Shown here piece after piece: positions 62,425-64,000 of a stretch of 64,000 nucleotides of DNA. The translations under genes and the position numbers were made by a program. The DNA is from Streptomyces uncialis. Lineage in GTDB: Bacteria; Actinomycetota; Actinomycetes; Streptomycetales; Streptomycetaceae. The notes under the pieces are model-generated. The model had not been told where the DNA came from, did no database searches, and saw only the letters and a program-made list of their open reading frames with translations. The stretch lies in NCBI RefSeq assembly GCF_001905345.1, contig NZ_LFBV01000004.1, positions 558,001 through 622,000 on the forward strand, in the 5' to 3' direction. The first letter of the stretch is position 1. Every line of letters begins with the position of its first letter.

Positions 62425-63149
62425 GCGGTCCCCGTTCGCCCGGGTCGCTCGTCGGGTGCGCCTCAGGGTGCTGCCTCTGGCTGTTGTCTTGCGGCTGCGG
62501 GTTGGCCCTCGTCTTCGCGCAGTTCCCCGCGCCCCTGGATGCTGCCCCTGTTCGTCGCTCTTCGGGTGCGGGCCGGTTCTCGTCTTTTGCGCAGTTCCCC
62601 GCGCCCCTTTGGGGCGCACCCTGTTTGTTCTTCGGGTCGGTGCCGGTCGGGATTCTCCGTCCTCGCTCCAACGCGCTCGGTACGGACGTTCAGTGGCCGT
62701 ACTGGTGGCGTCGGAGTCTGCGGGCAGAGATTCCCGCCCACCCCCTCCCGCAGCAGCGCGACTGCGCGAGGAGGGGGGTTCCGCGAGCGAAGTGCCCGCA
62801 GCCGAGGGACGGCCTCAGGCGGGCGCCCCTCAGGGGCGCGGGGAACTGCGCGAGCAACCAAGAACCATCCGCAGCCGAACGGGACCGCAAGGGGCGCGAC
62901 CTAAGGGGCGCGGGGAACTGCGCACCCCCGTCCGACCCGCACAGGGACAAGTACGCCCAGCGCAGGAAACCCAGGGGCGCGAGGAACTGCGCAACCACGG
63001 GCGGCCTGCACCAGGGACAAGTGCGTTCAGGGGCACACACCTGGAAGCGCAAGCGAAGGCGGCCCGCGGGGAACTGCGCACCCACGGGCGGCCTGCACAG
63101 GGACAAGTGCGTTCAGGGGCACACACCTGGAGGCGCAAGCGAAGGCGGA
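62425..63149. repeat. Intergenic repeat cluster 4
   Basis: This cluster lies between the convergent ggt and methionine aminopeptidase genes. The left part has plus-oriented GCGCAGTTCCCCGCGCCCC cores (near 62517 and 62590), then module A inverted (62601-62779), then minus-oriented cores GGGGAACTGCGC (near 62840 and 62913). The right end is a tandem duplication of about 87 bp (62984-63063 and 63071-63149), each copy ending in the inverted gene-end motif GCGCAAGCGAAGGCGG. The last copy stops a few bases from the aminopeptidase stop codon. Confidence 0.85.
62601..62779 (-). repeat. Conserved ~180-bp module A, copy 4
   Basis: This inverted copy keeps GGGCGGGAATCTCTGCCCGC, AGACTCCGA, CGAGGACGGAGAATCCCGAC, CGACCCGAAGAAC and the hairpin GCGCCCC-TTT-GGGGCGC (62601-62617). 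The GCTCTTCAGC segment is replaced by GCCACCAGTACGG, so that part is not essential for whatever conserves the rest. Confidence 0.78.
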
Positions 63150-63152
63150 CCG

Positions 63153-63920
63153 TCAGAGGGAGGTCAGGACGCGAGGTCCCGTGTCGGTGATCGCGACAGT
63201 GTGCTCGACGTGCGCCGCCCTGCTCCCGTCCCCGGTGACCAGCGTCCACCCGTCCGCCGCCTCGCGATACCCGTCCCGCCCACCACCGATCAGCATGGGC
63301 TCGATCGCGAGCACCATCCCGTGCCGCAGCCGCATCCCCCGCCCCGGACGGCCTTCGTTGGGCACCGCCGGGTCCTCATGCATCCGGCGCCCGATCCCGT
63401 GCCCCCCGAACCCCTCCGGGATGCCGTATCCGGCGTCCCGGCACACCGTGCCGACGGCGTGCGCGATGTCCCCGATGCGATTGCCGACCACGGCCGCCTC
63501 GATCCCCGCCGCCAGCGCCCGCTCGGCCGTCGCGATCAGCCGGAGGTCGGCGGCCCGGGGCGTACCCACCGTGAAGCTGACGGCCGAGTCGCCCACCCAG
63601 CCCCCCAGCGCCGCCCCGAAGTCCGCGGAGACCAGGTCACCGTCCCGCAGCGGCTCGTCCGTGGGGATGCCGTGCACGATCGCGTCGTTCACGGAGACAC
63701 AGAGCACCGCGGGGAAGGGCATCGGCGCGAACGCCGGGTGATAGCCGAGGAACGGCGAGGTCGCCCCCGCCTCGTGCAGCACCTCGCGGGCCACCACGTC
63801 GAGCTGCCGGGGGGAGACCCCCACCCGGGCCGCCTGCCGTACGGCCGTGAGCGCTTGGGCGACGACGCGGCCGGGCACACGCATCGCGTCGATCGATACA
63901 TCCGTCTTGAGTTCCACCAT
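63153..63920 (-). CDS. map: Methionine aminopeptidase, type I
   Basis: Type I MAP removes the N-terminal Met from nascent proteins. The 255-aa enzyme has the metal ligands in order: SVNDAIVHGIP, DLVSADFGAALGGWVGDSAV (two Asp), GHGIGRRMHEDP (His), MVLAIEPML (Glu) and VEHTVAIT (Glu). It is a second or dedicated MAP, not in a ribosomal operon. TATAGT 7 nt before the ATG suggests a leaderless mRNA. A perfect palindrome, TATACCGGTATA, overlaps this box and lies between it and a divergent regulator gene. Confidence 0.93.
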   Translation of the reverse strand: MVELKTDVSIDAMRVPGRVVAQALTAVRQAARVGVSPRQLDVVAREVLHEAGATSPFLGYHPAFAPMPFPAVLCVSVNDAIVHGIPTDEPLRDGDLVSADFGAALGGWVGDSAVSFTVGTPRAADLRLIATAERALAAGIEAAVVGNRIGDIAHAVGTVCRDAGYGIPEGFGGHGIGRRMHEDPAVPNEGRPGRGMRLRHGMVLAIEPMLIGGGRDGYREAADGWTLVTGDGSRAAHVEHTVAITDTGPRVLTSL

Positions 63921-63927
63921 GCCAATT

Positions 63928-63964
63928 ACTATACCGGTATAAGAATGGGGTTCGGCGCTAGAAT
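63928..63964. promoter_or_regulatory. Divergent leaderless promoters with TATACCGGTATA palindrome
   Basis: On the minus strand TATAGT (63928-63933) lies 7 nt before the aminopeptidase ATG. On the plus strand TAGAAT (63959-63964) lies 7 nt before the ATG at 63972. The perfect 12-bp palindrome TATACCGGTATA (63930-63941) overlaps the first -10 box and sits where the -35 box of the second would be. One regulator bound here could control both genes. Confidence 0.6.
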
Positions 63965-63971
63965 GCCTTCC

Positions 63972-64000
63972 ATGGTGCGAACACCCCTGACCCAGGAAGA
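63972..64000 (+). CDS. Start of a divergent gene, probably an XRE-type regulator (partial)
   Basis: Only the first nine codons (MVRTPLTQE) are in the window. This start resembles Streptomyces helix-turn-helix regulators beginning MVRTPLT-E-E-R, found next to methionine aminopeptidase genes, but that assignment rests on recollection of the family. TAGAAT ends 7 nt before the ATG, so the transcript is probably leaderless. Confidence 0.45.

Overview
This is chromosomal DNA of a Streptomyces or a very close relative. The evidence is very high G+C content, GTG and TTG starts, ATGA-overlapping operons, and typical Streptomyces families: RppA, AfsR/SARP, DUF5955/6243/6278-like small proteins and a fused PcaL. 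Many genes also look leaderless, with a -10 box 6-7 nt before the start codon. No rRNA, tRNA or CRISPR array was seen. The only mobile-element trace is a frameshifted integrase tail at the left edge.

Layout. 1-1.8 kb: integrase relic, HipA-like kinase, SelT/Rdx protein. 1.9-10.1 kb: allantoin/glyoxylate block with malate synthase (aceB), a MobA-like nucleotidyltransferase, an IclR repressor (AllR-like), allantoinase and allantoicase. A TTCC-N7-GGAA site lies inside the promoter spacers of both aceB and the IclR gene. 10.2-16.4 kb: DHFR-like protein, ABC-2 exporter facing a histidine kinase/response regulator pair, cytochrome P450. 16.9-24.7 kb: sugar module with a Gfo/Idh dehydrogenase, GntR regulator, binding-protein ABC importer and ROK kinase. 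The divergent dehydrogenase and importer promoters share an operator-like sequence. 24.8-30 kb: SNF2 ATPase plus SWIM zinc-finger protein. 30-32 kb: Tat-exported sulfite-oxidase-like enzyme, preceded by a possible leaderless leader peptide ending Cys-Cys. 32-39.4 kb: tetrahydroxynaphthalene synthase (rppA), a SnoaL-like protein, a SARP regulator and a DrrAB-type exporter whose promoter carries SARP-like 11-bp direct repeats. 39.6-43 kb: small basic protein, SDR, flavodoxin-like and alcohol dehydrogenase genes. 43.2-45.8 kb: second DrrAB-type exporter under a TetR gene with a double operator. 46-49 kb: PcaL fusion, metallo-hydrolase, exonuclease III. 49-55 kb: secreted SGNH hydrolase, small protein, glutamate-type ABC importer (gluABCD). 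55.4-64 kb: ClpC-like unfoldase, L,D-transpeptidase lipoprotein, unknown membrane protein, gamma-glutamyltransferase, methionine aminopeptidase, and the start of a divergent regulator.

The most unusual feature is a family of intergenic repeats in four places (about 4.8-6.1, 16.4-16.9, 22.1-22.9 and 62.5-63.1 kb). It has three parts: a gene-end motif (CGCCTTCGCTTGCGC) that starts 0-5 nt after stop codons, arrays of a roughly 69-bp hairpin unit around GCGCAGTTCCCCGCGCCCC, and a conserved module of about 180 bp that may be a structured RNA or protein-binding site. The clusters are roughly palindromic. Three of the four lie at convergent gene ends, recalling enterobacterial BIMEs.
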